Assembly (NCBI GenBank): GCA_028564925.1
Contig: CM053028.1
Coordinates: forward strand, 364,658,012 to 364,722,011
Source: Lithobates sylvaticus
Lineage: Eukaryota > Chordata > Amphibia > Anura > Ranidae
Direction of reading: 5' to 3'
DNA length: 64,000 nt
Positions within the stretch are counted from its first letter, which is position 1; the number at the start of each line of letters is the position of its first letter. The position numbers were made by a program, and so were the translations under genes. Under the pieces are notes generated by a model. The model worked only from the letters and a program-made list of their open reading frames with translations, did no database searches and had not been told where the DNA came from. Positions 44,250 through 56,783 of this stretch are shown piece after piece.

Positions 44250-47200
44250 GTGTCCAAAATGGCGACGTGAGCGGTCGCATTCCCCACGAGCTCTGCCGAC
44301 TCTGCTACATTTACCCGCTTTCCTGGGCGCCTATCCCCGCTAATTCTGCCGAGCAACAGCTGGATGAGGCAGTACACCCCTCGGGCACAGTCCGGTAAGG
44401 GGGAAGAAGCTGAAATTTCCCCTGAAATCGGAGGATACTCCACCGGGCCCAGGTCCGGGCCCTCACGTGGAGACACGCGCCAGGCTCTGTTCGCACATGG
44501 CGTCCCGAAGCAGGGTAACGGACACAGAGCAACAAATAAGCCTGGTGGAGGACGAATCCCTGCAACACACAGCATCCCTCCGCACCCTCCATACGAAGGT
44601 GAAAGCCCTGGAATTCAGGGCAGAGGACGCCGAGAACAGAAATAGGAGAAACAACTTGTGGGCGATTTTTTGGGTTTTAAGTTCTTTTCTTTTCAAGTTT
44701 AGATGTTTTATTGAAAACTTAATGAGTGGTCTTATGTTTAACACTGAATGGGGTACAGATGTGAGTTTCAGGACTGTCCTGCCTAGGAATCCAGTGCCAA
44801 AGCTTACTCCTCCATACCCTACTTGCCCTCTTTCAGCCAAATACCGTACATACCATGTCTGCCCTTAACGTTATGTCTTGGAACACCAGGGGCCTCAACT
44901 CCCCAGTTAAGAGGTCACTGGTGTTCGTTTATAAAAACGCACAATCCCCACGTGTGCATCCTTCAAAAAACCCACCTAGTGGGTAGTAGGAACCTGGCTT
45001 TGAAAAAAACGTGGTTGGGCAGCCACTATCATTCTACTTATTCCACCTTTGCTAGAGGGGTTAGCATCCTGGTCAACAAATCATTGCCCTTTAAGCTTCT
45101 AGATTTGGCTCTGGACCCCGACGGTAGATATATTATCTTGCATGCTAGAATTCTTTCCCAAACCTGGTCTATAGTAGGCTTATATCTGCCTCCGCCAGCC
45201 TCATTGACTTTGCTAAATAAGATAACTGCCACCCTAGCAGACTTCGCTTCGGACCACGCAATAATACTGGGCGACTTTAATGTGGCCCTGAGCCGTGTTG
45301 ACAGACTGATGGTGTGGGTCTGAAAGATTGGGCTGACACGTACGGCCTCACTGACTTCTGGCGGTGGAAACATCCCCGGACAAGGGCGTACACCTGCCAC
45401 TCTGCAACACAAGGCTCTTTCTCCCGTATTGATCTAATCTTTGCTGGTCAATCAGTGCTGTCCAAGATCTGAGACGTTCAAATATTACCGAGAGGAATCT
45501 CGGATCATGCCCCCCTCTTGGTAAGCATTGGTGACCCGGGCTCCCCGGCTAGATTGTGGAGACTCTCCAGGTTCTGGATTTCAGATCAGGAGGTGGAGCC
45601 CCAGTTTAGCAGGGAACTGGACGGATACTGGGCTACTAACCCAGGTACGTCCTCGCCTATGGAGGTCTGGGATGCTTTCAAAGCCTTTACAAGAGGTCAA
45701 TACCAGTCCATAATAGCCAACACTAGGAGACACAGACGTTCAGAGCTAGCTAAAGCAGAGGCTGCGACTAACGCCCAAGAGACACACGCGACCCTCAACA
45801 CTATATCAGACTGCAATCCCTGACTCAATAAGTTCTATCCCTTCGCACGTCCCTGACCCAGAAAAAATTACTTGCACAATCCCAAAGAATATTTGAACAG
45901 GGGGAGAGGTCAGGCAGACTTCTCGCCTGGCTCTCTAGAGAGCAGTCAGGAGGGTTCAGCGTCCCCCATATCCTGAACTCTAATGGTGAGCTCCTTTGCT
46001 CCTCGGAGATTAATCGCTCCTTCGTCAAGTACTATCAGGCACTGTACTCTTCAAAGGTGACCTTCAGTGTCGATGAACTTACTTCCTACTTAGCCGAGGT
46101 GGACGTCCCTGTTCTCACTGACAAATGCAGTAAAAGCTTGGACAGACCTTTCACCCTTGATGAGACACTTGCAGCTCTTAAATCTATGCAACCGGGCAAG
46201 ACCCCTGGGCATGATGGGATACCCGTAGAACTGTACAAACAATACCCTGATGTGCTAGCTAACAGACTTCATAAGATGCTTACTGCGGCCGAAGACTTGC
46301 AGACACTCCCAAAATCTATGAAAGAGGCAATCATTATTGTCATCCCCAAGCCAGGCAAGGATCCCACCAAATGTACTTCCTATAGACCGATATTGTTGCT
46401 CATCGTGGACGCCAAAATTCTGGCAAAGATCCTGGCGAACAGGTGGTTGAACACGGTAATCACGGCCCTGGTCCATCCCAATCAGACAGGCTTTCTGCCA
46501 GGAAGGGGCACTGATATTAACCTCAGGAGACTTTTTACCCACATAGCCAGGGCGATCACGGAGGGGAAAGGTCTGGTAGCCTCCCTAGATGCAGAGAAGG
46601 CCTTTGACTCCATTGAGTGGAGGTACTGTATTTTCTGGCGTATAAGACTACCTTTTACACCAAAATTACACAGCCAAAAAGCGAGGGTCGTCTTATATGC
46701 CGGATGAAGAAACCGCAAGATGGATATCAGTCCACCAGGCGCTCTGTAAAATTGTAATATGTATACAGTATGTGCCGTTCATCCAATCCCAGCGGGCGAT
46801 GCACTCTGATGAATACAGAGCCTGCTAAGCCTGCTCGGATTGGGTAACAACCTCTGCCAATCCAAGCAGGCTACATGAGTCAGAGCGGTGCGGGCTGATG
46901 TCACAGCCTCTGCCAATCCAAGCAGGCTTTGTATCCATCAACAGATTAGTAAAATACAATGCTTGCCGTGATTGGCTCAGCGGTGCACACTGTCTGCACA
47001 CTGTATTCTGAAGTGTACCTGGCGCTACTGTACTAATATACTGTGTGTACTTGGTGCTCTACATATTAACAAAGCATCCTGTACTGCACATCCAGCTCCA
47101 GATCTCCCCTAAAATACAGGTATGATTTATGGTTCTTTGGAGGAGAGGATTCATTGTTGCTGCCTACCAATTGTGGGATCTCTGGGACTTGTAGTTCACC

Positions 47201-49591
47201 AGTTTCCTTTTTCTGATGTTAAGTCTTATGTTTTTTTTTTTATTCTGATGTTTTTTTGTAAATGGTGTTGCCTCGGAAGGGGGGTAGTCTTATATGGCGA
47301 GTATAGCCTCAAACCTAAGTTTTCACTGGAAAAATAGGGGGTCGTCTTATACACCCAGTCTTATACGCCGGCAATTACGGTACCTATGGGCGGTCCTGTC
47401 TAAATTTGGCTTTGGTGAGAGATTTATTTCATTGGTGAAGCTGTTGTACACGGCCCCCCAGGCAAGGGTCTTCACCAACGCCTGCCTCTCAGAGTCATTT
47501 CCGCTATGCCGAGGTACGAGACAGGGTTGCCCCCTGTCTCCCGCCCTGTTCGCTCTGGCTATGGAGCCTCTGGCCGCCTTTGTTAGAGCGGATGAAGAGG
47601 TTAAAAGGTATACAGATAGGAGATATACACGAAAAAAATCTTGTTATATGCAGATGACGCCCTACTATATCTGTCTGACTCGTCCATCTCCCTTAGGAAA
47701 GCATTAACCCAATTTAACCGTTAACCGCTTTAGCGAATTTTCGGGTATAAGGATCAACTGGGATAAATCCAAGCTATTCTCCCTATGCCCCCTGACGACT
47801 GTACCGCACTCTCTGACTCAACTTAAATGGGTGGACGAGATTAAATACTTGAGGATAAAGGTGACAGCGGACATGAGACAATACACAGCCCTGCAATCTC
47901 CAACCTCTAGTACAGCAGACTACTGCCAAGTGTGCAGCATGGCGCTCGCTCCCTCTGACTCCTGTGGGTAGGGTTAACCTGCTGAAAATGGTGCTCCTCC
48001 CGAAGTTTCTCTACTTTTTTTTAGAAACACCCCATCCACATCCCAAGGGAATTCTTCAGGAAACTGGAGGGTCAGCTGGGGAACTTTGTCTGGGCGGGGA
48101 GGCCTCCAAGAGTGGCAAAGCAGCTACTCCATCTGCCCCTTTCTGGAAGTGGATTGGCTCTCCCTAACTTTCAAATTTATTACTGGGCCGCCGTCTTGGT
48201 TACGGTTAGATGGTGGTTCTCCCAGCCCAGACAAAACCCAGCGGTCAGACTAGAGGCAGCCATCCTAGGTTCCTATGCAGCCCTTAGTAATCTAGCATTT
48301 AGAGGCCAGCAGGCGATACCGCAGTTACCACCCCCATGAAAACGACCATACAGGCATGGCAGGACGCAAGAAGGGTATATGCAAAACCCTTCCATGTGTC
48401 CCCACATATGCACTTGTGGGGTAACCCCCTCCTTCCCCATTTCCACTCCCTACCGAACCCCTCAGAGAGGGCCGAGAAGGGAATACTTACTTTGAAACAC
48501 ATAGTCAAGCAAGGTACAATAGTCTCCCGCCAGGATTTGAAGTCCTCGTACTCACTACCAGCGAACTGGACTTTCCGCTACTGGCAGCTGAGGCATGCCT
48601 TTAAATCTCAATAGGATGACCTCTATCCTCCCTCTATCTATATCTGACTGTAGCGCATGATGCTAATTTGACCAAGACGTTTGACAAATGGAAGGCTGAC
48701 ATACATACCCTAGATGACGAGGTGTAGGAGGAATGTGTCGCCACATACATCCCATCAATGATAGCCTCGCGTGACAGGTTTATCCAACTCAAATTTTTAC
48801 ACAGGGCTTACTATACCCCGCAAAGATTAGCCAAGATATTCCCCCTACGTGATCTGATGTTCCCCAGATGCAGACAGGATATAGGCTCAGTTCATGTTCC
48901 AAACTAATTCCTTACTGGACCCAAATAGCTGATGACTTGACGGGAGTGTCGGGCACCCGTGTCCCTCTGGACCCCTTGACTCTCCTCCTGAGTCATTTGG
49001 AGGAGATTCAGGGGGATAGATATACCAAGCTATTCCTGACATTCTCCCTCTTCTATGCTAGAAGAGAAATTCTACTCAAATGGAAGTCAAATGACCCTCC
49101 GACCCGGGAGTCCTGGTGCCGCTCCATTAACGCAGTCCTCCCCCTTTACAGACTTACTTATGAAAGCAGGCAATGCCCAGCGAAATTCAACAAGGTCTGT
49201 TTGAGGTGGATAGATGTGCATGGTTGATTTTGCTGTCACAGTACACTGAGACCCACTGATACTTATGTGACCTACCACTCCCTTTCCTCTTGCCACTATG
49301 CCCTGACCCCCTTTCTTCTCCTCCCCCCGCTCCACCTTGGATCAATAACAAGTCAACTTCTCTGGACGTCAGACCAAGTGGGGTGACAATACTGTGATAT
49401 ACTGTCCTGTGTTGTAATTGGGGGAAACCGGGTATTTTGTTGTATGAACTTGTTACCCTAAACCGCTGTGCTAGCTTGTGACTATTCCTTACATACCTAA
49501 TGTTTGTACCTGAATACCACTGCTTTTCTATGCGATTGAAACTGTAACCCTGTTCTGTTTTTCAATAAAACATCTCTGTTAAAAAAAAAAT
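44250..49591 (+). mobile_element. Tx1-type L1 LINE, degraded but with both ends
   Basis: Flanked by a perfect 13-bp duplication ATATACTTTTATC (44237-44249 and 49592-49604) and ending AATAAAACATCTCTGTT plus poly-A. ORF1 is reduced to a coiled-coil piece (about 44497-44660, MASRSRVTDTEQQISLVED ... AENRNRRNN), with a deletion before ORF2. ORF2 starts at 44855 (MSALNVMSWNTRGLNSPVK, endonuclease; later ILGDFNVALSR). RT blocks follow: GKTPGHDGIPVELYK, IVIPKPGKDPTKCTSYRPI, HPNQTGFLPGRGT, ASLDAEKAFDSIEW; after the insertion CRGTRQGCPLSPALFALAME and MQMTPYYICL. The last stop is at 49225-49227. Many frameshifts and stops. Interrupted at 46627-47379. Confidence 0.9.
46627..47379. mobile_element. Inverted-repeat element inserted in the L1
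   Basis: 753 bp between two copies of GTAC (46623-46626 and 47380-47383). Imperfect terminal inverted repeats TGTATTTTCTGGCGTATAAG and, at the other end, CTTATACGCCGGCAATTACG, with inner GTCGTCTTATA motifs. It interrupts the L1 RT exactly between SIEW-R-Y and LWAVLSKFG. No transposase. Superfamily not assigned. Confidence 0.8.
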
Positions 49592-50222
49592 ATATACTTT
49601 TATCATTGAGTTGTAATAATCACACTATATCAAATGGTCAAATACACCGTCATCCCGAGTAGGTTAAAACTAGAGAGACTGTAAAAATTGGATTTTTTAA
49701 GATGCCACAAAGATTATTACTGATATTTATAAAAATATTTTATTAAGAATAAATTCAGTAAAACATATATACAAGTTATACTCAAAACTGAGCAAATATA
49801 ACATTTCTACAACATGATAATACACAATAAATGCATATGAATAGAGCTAAATAAATGCCTGTAGGCTCAACATGTTTCACAAACTGCTTTTTCAGGAGCG
49901 ATAAGGCAAATTATTGGCTAGAAAAAATACAAAGAGAATATTAATAAACAATAAAGATGCAAAGGAGACAATCATAATATAACCATCAATATATAATGCA
50001 TACTATATTGTTTGGATGCATATAGCATCCCAAACGACCAAAATCAAGGCATTGGTAAAGCTCATCAGGGCCAAAGTGCAATAGTGAAAAAAAAAAACTC
50101 AACCTATCATGTATGTATAAAATGGATCAAAATAGTCCTGTCAATGCAGAGAATAGGAGATGTCACACAGGTAAAAGGCATAGACAGACAAGTTACCTTT
50201 AAACAGAGTCTGGATGTGAATC

Positions 50223-50612
50223 CTAATTGTATATAAATACAAACACCGTCAATTCACTTTTAAATAACAATATCCCCCCCCCTCTTTCATGGGGAGGAAT
50301 ATGATCAAGAGCAAAGAAATTAATCTTGGGCAAATTTAAACCATGGTGTAGGCCACTGTGTCTACTTATAGGAGTTTCCATCTTCTTTTTCCTAATCAGC
50401 GATATATGATCCCTGATCCTGTGGAAAAAGGGTCTCTTGGTTTTTCCTACATTGTAGGCACTGCAGGTACATTGCATAATATTAATAATGCCTATCGTCT
50501 GGCAATTAGCAAAGAAACTAAGTTTCCAAGTTCTACCATTAGGCAGTTGAATCAAACAGGCATCAGTAACAAATGTGCAGTAATTGCACCTCTCACAGGG
50601 TGCTGGGCCCAA
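50223..50612 (-). pseudogene. GIY-YIG endonuclease piece of a Penelope-like element
   Basis: Open frame of 129 codons with ERCNYCTFVTDACLIQLPNG, CTCSAYNVGKTKRPFFHRI and HIPPHERGG, matching the C-terminal nuclease of PLEs (usual form C.AYVGKT.RPL..R...H). The Tyr/Gly pair is partly preserved. It is detached from a functional RT, so it is a transposon relic, not a host gene. Confidence 0.75.
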
Positions 50613-51385
50613 TTTTCAGATTTTACAAGTTTACCCACATGATGACTGTTGGTTCATTTTTTAAAGATCGGGACCTATGAAAGGTGATTTTAGGGAATGT
50701 ATTATATATGATTATATGGCTCTGCCGATGTGTTCCTCTGGAAAATTAAGCCCTCCACAACTCCAACCCCCTGATCATGGGGGATGGAGTTGTAGAGGGC
50801 ATGCACATTAACAGCTACCAAACAGGAATCAGTAGGAACAAAGACACCATCTATTGTTTTTAACAAATCAATGGTGTCCTGTACATAGGAAGGTAAGGAC
50901 ATAAATAGCTGTCCACCAATTGACTGGCCGTCTCGAGCCAGGCAACCATTGCCCAACACAATAGGCATGCCCGGTGCTTTATCAAGGCTTTTGTGGACTT
51001 TGGGTAGAACATACAGGGTGGGGGTCCGTGGATTAGATACATCTAAAAATTCCCAAGTAGGTTTATCAATAATCCCCTTATTGTAGGCCCGATTTATCAG
51101 ATTTTTATATTTGGCACAGGTGGCTTCAACAAATGATGATGGAACTCATCTATACCATTCTTTATTGTTAAGATTTGTAAACACCATGGATTCGTATTGA
51201 GCAAGGTCCATTACTACAATATTTCCACCTTTATCAGGTGGTTTAATTACCAGTTGATGATTTCCAAAGAGGAAAGGGCTTCCAATTTTATCTGGGAAAG
51301 ATTGGAAGTTTCTTGTAAAGCTGAAAATTGGGCTCGGCCCCCTGTGGCAGGTGCAATTAGGCATTAGTAACAAATGTGCAGTGTC

Positions 51386-51750
51386 AGATCCAACTGCCTA
51401 ATGGTAGAACTTGGAAACCTTGTTTCTTTGCCAATTGCCAGACGATAGGCATTATTTATATTATGCAATGTACCTGCAGTGCCTACCATGTAGGAAAAAA
51501 CTTTTACCCACAGGATTAGGGATCATATATCACTGATTAGGAAACTCCTATAAGTAGGCACAGTGGCCTACACCATGGTTTAGATTTGTCCCAAGATTCA
51601 TTTCTTTGCTCTTGATCATATTCCTCCCCATGAAAGAGGGGGAGATATTGTTAAAAAAATTACTACAAAGTGAGGTCAGATGGATATACCAACTATCCGC
51701 TGCTAAACATCCTGGCTTTAATGAAGCCATGAGCTTTAAACCTTTCTTGT
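51386..51750 (+). pseudogene. Second, inverted copy of the PLE nuclease end
   Basis: Plus-strand counterpart of 50265-50600, with the block AACTGCCTAATGGTAGAACT (QLPNGRT), frameshifted, then extending to WIYQLSAAKHPGFNEAMSF, the typical PLE C terminus that is absent from the left arm. Confidence 0.7.
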
Positions 51751-52779
51751 AAATGTTGTTCAAACTATCTCCTCCCCTTTAATGATTCTTGTGCTGTTGC
51801 TGTTCTTGTCGGTAGATACCATTGCTTGTTGTTGGATCTATGTTATATATATAGTTTTTTCATATTTTTAGTACCGTGTATTTTTTCTTTGACCCATTAT
51901 GGCATTGGTTCTCTCATCATGGGTCAATAATATGCAGGTAGATTTGTGAATTTTGACTTTGCGTCATTGTCTTTGAGGTGATGGAGCTGATTAGGGGTAG
52001 TGATCTGTCCGCTTATCGGGGGATCGTACGGACGTGGGGGGTGTCCCTGGCAGGAGGGTTCTCGTTTCACGTAGAGCCTATCCCGCCATATTGGGCACAT
52101 TTCCCTTGCCTTAGTTCCCCTATTGGTCTTTTTTCCCCTTCTCTCTAATCCCAGTCACTTGGGAATCCCAGCCTCTGGTATGTCCATCTATTAGAGGAGT
52201 AGAGCCCTCTTCCATTGGGTCACCTCTGCCTGTTGTAGTAGGCCTATGGTTCACCTGTTGTTGATGTCTACAACAGATGTGTGACCGTATAGCCACATTT
52301 GACATCATCTCCAGGCTGTGGTGTCTATTATTGTCTGTCTAGTCCACCCTCGGATGGACTTTCCAAGATGGTGGTTTTGGACTAGGCACACTTGCATGTG
52401 GCATCACAACCTTGTGACACTCCCACATGCGCAATGGGACCATCAGCATCCGCAATCAGCTGCTGATGTCAGATGCTGGCTGATTGGGGTGAGCCTATAT
52501 ATACAGAGCTGTTAGTGGAAACACCACAGCGTCTGTATGAAGCAGAGGATTGCTTTCTTGATTTATATGTGAGTTGTCTTGCCTGTTCAGGCTGAATTTA
52601 ATTTAGGACTGTTTATTAGTAATATTGTTGTTACCAACTAGACTTCTCTGCTTTGCAGATGGGACTTAATCTATCCACGTAGCCTTAGTGTCTCACTCTG
52701 GGATATCTCATTGGGAGATTTACATATGGGGTTTCCTTTTTAAAAGTGTATATAAATACAAACGCCATCAATCCAATTA

Positions 52780-53200
52780 GGCCCCTTTCACACTGGGGCG
52801 TTTTTCAGGCGGTACAGCGCTATAAATAGCGCCTGTTTACCGCCTGAAAAAATCCAGCCCCATTCACTCCAGTGTGAAAGCCGGCGGGCTTTCACACTGG
52901 AGCGGTGCGCTAGCAGGACGGTAAAAAAAAAAGTCCTGCTAGCAGCATCTTTGGAGCGGTATAGGAGCGGTGTATTCACCGCTCCTTCCCATTGATTTGA
53001 ATGGGACACCGCGGTAAAACCGCTGCAATACCGCCACGGCGGCGCTCTGCGGGGGTCTTTAACCCTTTTTCGGGCGCTCGCGGGGGGTAAAACTGCACCG
53101 TGAGCGGGCGAATACCGCAGCTAAAACGACGGTAAAGCAGCGCTAAATATAGCGCTGCTTTACCATCACCGCGGCTCCCCGCCCCAGTGTGAAAGGGGCC
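52780..53200. mobile_element. MITE, GGCCCCTTTCACACTGGGG family
   Basis: Ends GGCCCCTTTCACACTGGGGC and CCCCAGTGTGAAAGGGGCC with TTA at 52777-52779 and 53201-53203. Interior nearly identical to 13087-13603 (GCGGTACAGCGCTATAAATAG, TCCTGCTAGCAGCATCTTTG). Inserted in the PLE. Confidence 0.85.
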
Positions 53201-53586
53201 TTAGGGTTCACACTATGTTTAAAGGTAACTTGTCTGTCTATCCCTTTTACCTGTGTGACTTCTTGCTCAATCATTTTCCTCTGCTTCTGTTATCTATGCC
53301 TCTTAAAAAGATTTGTTTACCCTTTTTGAGGGAACTACCCTCATTGATATATTATCATGTATTGTAGGAATAAATCTGTAGTACTTTGGTGCTCATCCTG
53401 CAATCTCCATTGTTGGACTGGCTATCTGCCCCTCCCCCTCCTATCCTCTGCATTAACAGGACTATTTTGATCAATTTTAGATATACATGATAAGTGAGTT
53501 TTTCACTATTGCACATTGGCTCTGGTGATCTTTACCAATGCCCTGATTTTGGTTGTTCGGAATGCTATATGCATCCAAACTATATA

Positions 53587-54372
53587 CAGTGGGGACAGAA
53601 AGTATTCAGACCCCCTTAAATTTTTCAGTCTTTGTTATATTGCAGCCATTTGCTAAAATCATTTAAGTTCAATTTTTTTCCTCAATGTACACACAGCACC
53701 CCATATGGACAGAAAAACACAGAATTGTTGAAATTTTTGCAGATTTCTTAAAAAAGAAAGACTGAAATATCACATGGTCCTAAGTATTCAAACCCTTTGC
53801 TGTGACACTCATATATTTAACTCAGGTGCTGTCCATTTCTTCTGATCATCCTTCAGATGGTTTTACACCTTCATTTGAGTCCAGCTGTGTTAGATGTTTG
53901 GCTTTCCTAATCAAGTCCAATAAGTATAATCAGTCTATATAAGACTGTACAGGCTCACAGTGCATGTCAGAGCAAATGAGAATCATGAGGTCAAAGGAAC
54001 TGCCTGAAGCGCTCAGAGACAGAATTGTGGCAAGGCACAGATCTGGCCAAGGTTACAAAAAACATTTCTGCTGCACTTAAGGTTCCCAAGAACACAGTGG
54101 CCTCCATAATCCTTAAATGGGATGACCAGAACCCTTCCTAGAGCTGGCCATCCTGCCAAACTGAGCTATTGGGGGAGAAGAGCCTTGGTGAGAGAGGTAA
54201 AGAAGAACCCAAAGATCACTGTGGCTGAGCTTCAGACGCAGCCGGGAGATGGGAGAAAGCTTTAGAAAGTCAACCATCACTGCAGCCCTCCACCAGTCGG
54301 GGCTCTATGGCAGAGTAGCCCAACAAAAGCCTCTCCTCAGTGCAAGACACATGAAAGCCTGCATAGAGTTTG

Positions 54373-54428
<56 letters not shown>

Positions 54429-55182
54429 AAAAAAAAAATTTGAAGGACTCAAAGATGGTGAGAAATAAGATTCTCTGGTCTGATGAGACCAAGATAGAAC
54501 TTTTTGGCCTTAATTCTAAGCAGTATGTGTGGAGAAAACCCAGGCACTGCTCATCACCTGTCCAATACAGTCCCAACAGTGAAGCATGGTGGTGGCAGCA
54601 TCATGCTGTGTGGGTGTTTTTCAGCTGCAGGGACAGAACGACTGGTTGCGATCAAGGGAAAGATGAATGCGGCCAAGTACAGGGATATCCTGGACAAAAA
54701 CCTTCTCCAGAGTGCTCAAGACCTCAGACTGGGCCGAAGGTTTACCTTTCAACAAGACAATGACCCTAAGCACACAGCTAAAATAACGAAGCAGTGGCTT
54801 CACAACTCCGTGACTGTTCTTGAATGGCCCAGCCCCCAACAGAACTGGAGAAGATCTGCGAGGAGGAATGGCAGAGGATCCCCAAATCCAGGTGTGAAAA
54901 ACTTGTTGAATCTTTCCCAAAAAGACTCATGGCTGTATTAGATCAAAAGGGTGCTTCTACTAAATACTGAGCAAAGGGTCTGAATACTCAGGACCATGTG
55001 ATATTTCAGTTTTTCTTTTTTAATAAATCTGAAAAAATGTCAACAATTCTGTGTTTTTCTGTCAATATGGTGCTGTGTGTACATTGAAGGAAAAAAATAA
55101 ACTTATATGATTTTAGCAAATGGCTGCAATATAACAAAGAGTGAAAAAATTTGGGGGGTCTGAATACTTTCCATCCCCACTG
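53587..55182 (+). mobile_element. Tc1-like DNA transposon
   Basis: 1.6-kb element flanked by TA, with inverted ends CAGTGGGGACAGAAAGTATT and CTTTCCATCCCCACTG. The left end shares AGCCATTTGCTAAAATCAT with the right end in reverse. Plus-strand transposase pieces: [16 protein letters not shown] (first catalytic Asp region nearby), [34 protein letters not shown] (second catalytic Asp), [10 protein letters not shown]. The C-terminal Glu region is degraded, and an AT repeat (54373-54422) interrupts the N-terminal half. Inactive. Inserted in the right arm of the PLE. Confidence 0.92.
54373..54422. repeat. (TA)n microsatellite
   Basis: About 25 TA units followed by poly-A inside the Tc1-like element, at a position where transposase coding sequence would be expected. 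Confidence 0.9.
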
Positions 55183-55659
55183 TAGTATGCATTATATATT
55201 GATTGTTATATTATGATTGTAACTGACTGCTATATTATGTCTCCTTTGTGTCTTTATTGTTTATTATTCTCTTTTTGTTTTTCTAGCCAATAATATGCCT
55301 TATCGTTCCTCAAGAAGCAGTTTATGAAACATGCTGAGCCTACAGGCATTTATTTAGCGCCACTCATATGCATTGTGTATTATCATGTTGTAGAATCGTT
55401 ATATTTGGTTGCTCAGTTTTGAGTATAACTTGTATATATTTTTTACTTAATTTATTCTTCATAAAATATTTTTTATAAATATCAGTATTATTTTTGTGGC
55501 ACCTCAAAAATCCAATTTTTCCAGTCTCTAGTTTTATACGTTTACCCATCTCCCAGACGTTTTTGTGATGGAGCTCACTGCCCAAGGCTGGCATGAGTTA
55601 TGAGGCTTTTGATTTTATTTGGGAGTATCCATTTGTCAATTGGGATTCAATAAATTGCA

Positions 55660-55693
55660 TGGGGGTGTGTGTGGGGGTGTGTGTGTGTGTGAT
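55660..55693. repeat. GT-rich microsatellite
   Basis: GGGGTGTGTGTGGGGGTGTG followed by further TG units. Confidence 0.75.
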
Positions 55694-55882
55694 CTTGCAG
55701 TTGACTAGAGATTTCCCATTCTGTGGAGGGCTGCACCTGAAGAAGCATTGTGCACATAAATATCTTCTGGAGCACTGTGAATGAGCACTGGGGTGTTTTT
55801 TTTTTTTTTTTTTGATGATTCTCCAATTGTGCTAATCCAGTGTCCTAAATGAAACAGTCAAATGATTGTAAACATGTTTTTA

Positions 55883-56744
55883 TTAACCACTTCAGCCACG
55901 GAAGATTTTACCTCCTTCCTGACCAGAGCACTTTTTACAATTTGGCACTGCGTCGCTTTAACTGAAAATTGCGCAGTCATGCAACAATGTACCCAAACAA
56001 AATTTGCATTCTTTTTCCCACAATTAGAGCTTTATTTTGGTGGTATTTGATCACCTCTGCGTTTTTTTTTTTTTGCACTATAAACAAAAAAACATTTGGG
56101 GGAAAAAAAAATAATTTTTAAAAATGTATTGCTATAATAAATATCCCCCATTTAAAAAAATAAAAAAAATTTCTTCATCAATTTAGGCCAATATGTATTC
56201 TTCTACATATTTTTGGTGTGTTGAAAGTTATAGTGTCTACAAACTGTGGGAAAGATTTATGGCATTTTCTTTTTTTTTTAAACTAGCAATGGCGCTGATC
56301 TGCGCTTTTTAGGGGTACTGCGATGGACAGATCAGACACTTTTGACACATTTTTGGGACCATTGACATCTATACAGCAATCAGTGCTATAAATATGCACC
56401 GATTACTGTCACGGGCAGGGAAGGGGGTTTACACTAGGGTGCGAACAAGGGGTTAAATGTATGTTCCCTCGGTGTGTTCTAACTGTATGGGGAATGGACT
56501 TGCTAGGTGAGGAGACATATCATTGTTCCTACTTGGTAGGAACAAACAATATGTCTCATGCCCTGACAGCACAGAGATTTGTGTTTACGGGATTGCATCC
56601 GTTAGCCACGAGCATCAGGTCCTCCACTGTGCAGCAGGCGCACGCACGCCCTCTTAAAGGGAATCCCGTACCCATACGAGGTTTCGCGCAGGGGTGCCAT
56701 TCTGCCCCTGTAAATCGACCTTAGCCGCTCAGGAACCGGTTAAA
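55883..56744. mobile_element. Long MITE, TTAACCACTT family, copy 1 of 3
   Basis: Starts TTAACCACTTCAGCCACGG and ends GGAACCGGTTAAAC. Shares GGCACTGCGTCGCTTTAACTG and TTTTGACACATTTTTGGGAC with 19687-20632. Non-coding. Confidence 0.7.
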
Positions 56745-56783
56745 CTCAGCAAAGCTATTAAAGAAAAAAAATTTTTTTTTTAA

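Larger units (their letters stand above)
49660..55545. mobile_element. Penelope-like element in inverted-repeat arrangement
   Basis: The left arm (about 51385 down to 49660, minus strand) encodes RT start pieces (LVIKPPDKGGNIVVMD, LYVLPKVHKSLDKAPGMPIV, SLPSYVQDTIDLLK ... HALYNSIPHDQGVGVV) and a GIY-YIG nuclease (CTCSAYNVGKTKRPFFHRIR DHI). The right arm (about 51385 to 55545, plus strand) repeats the nuclease, ends with WIYQLSAAKHPGFNEAMSF, and has a long 3' region matching the left arm in reverse. The RT catalytic region is missing. The right arm is interrupted by a MITE (52780-53200) and a Tc1-like element (53587-55182). The family resembles Neptune-type PLEs of fish and frogs. Confidence 0.8.

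Noticed and set aside
54249-54443. Open frame ending in a run of Tyr-Ile repeats
   Set aside because: Produced by translation of the (TA)n microsatellite inside the Tc1-like element.
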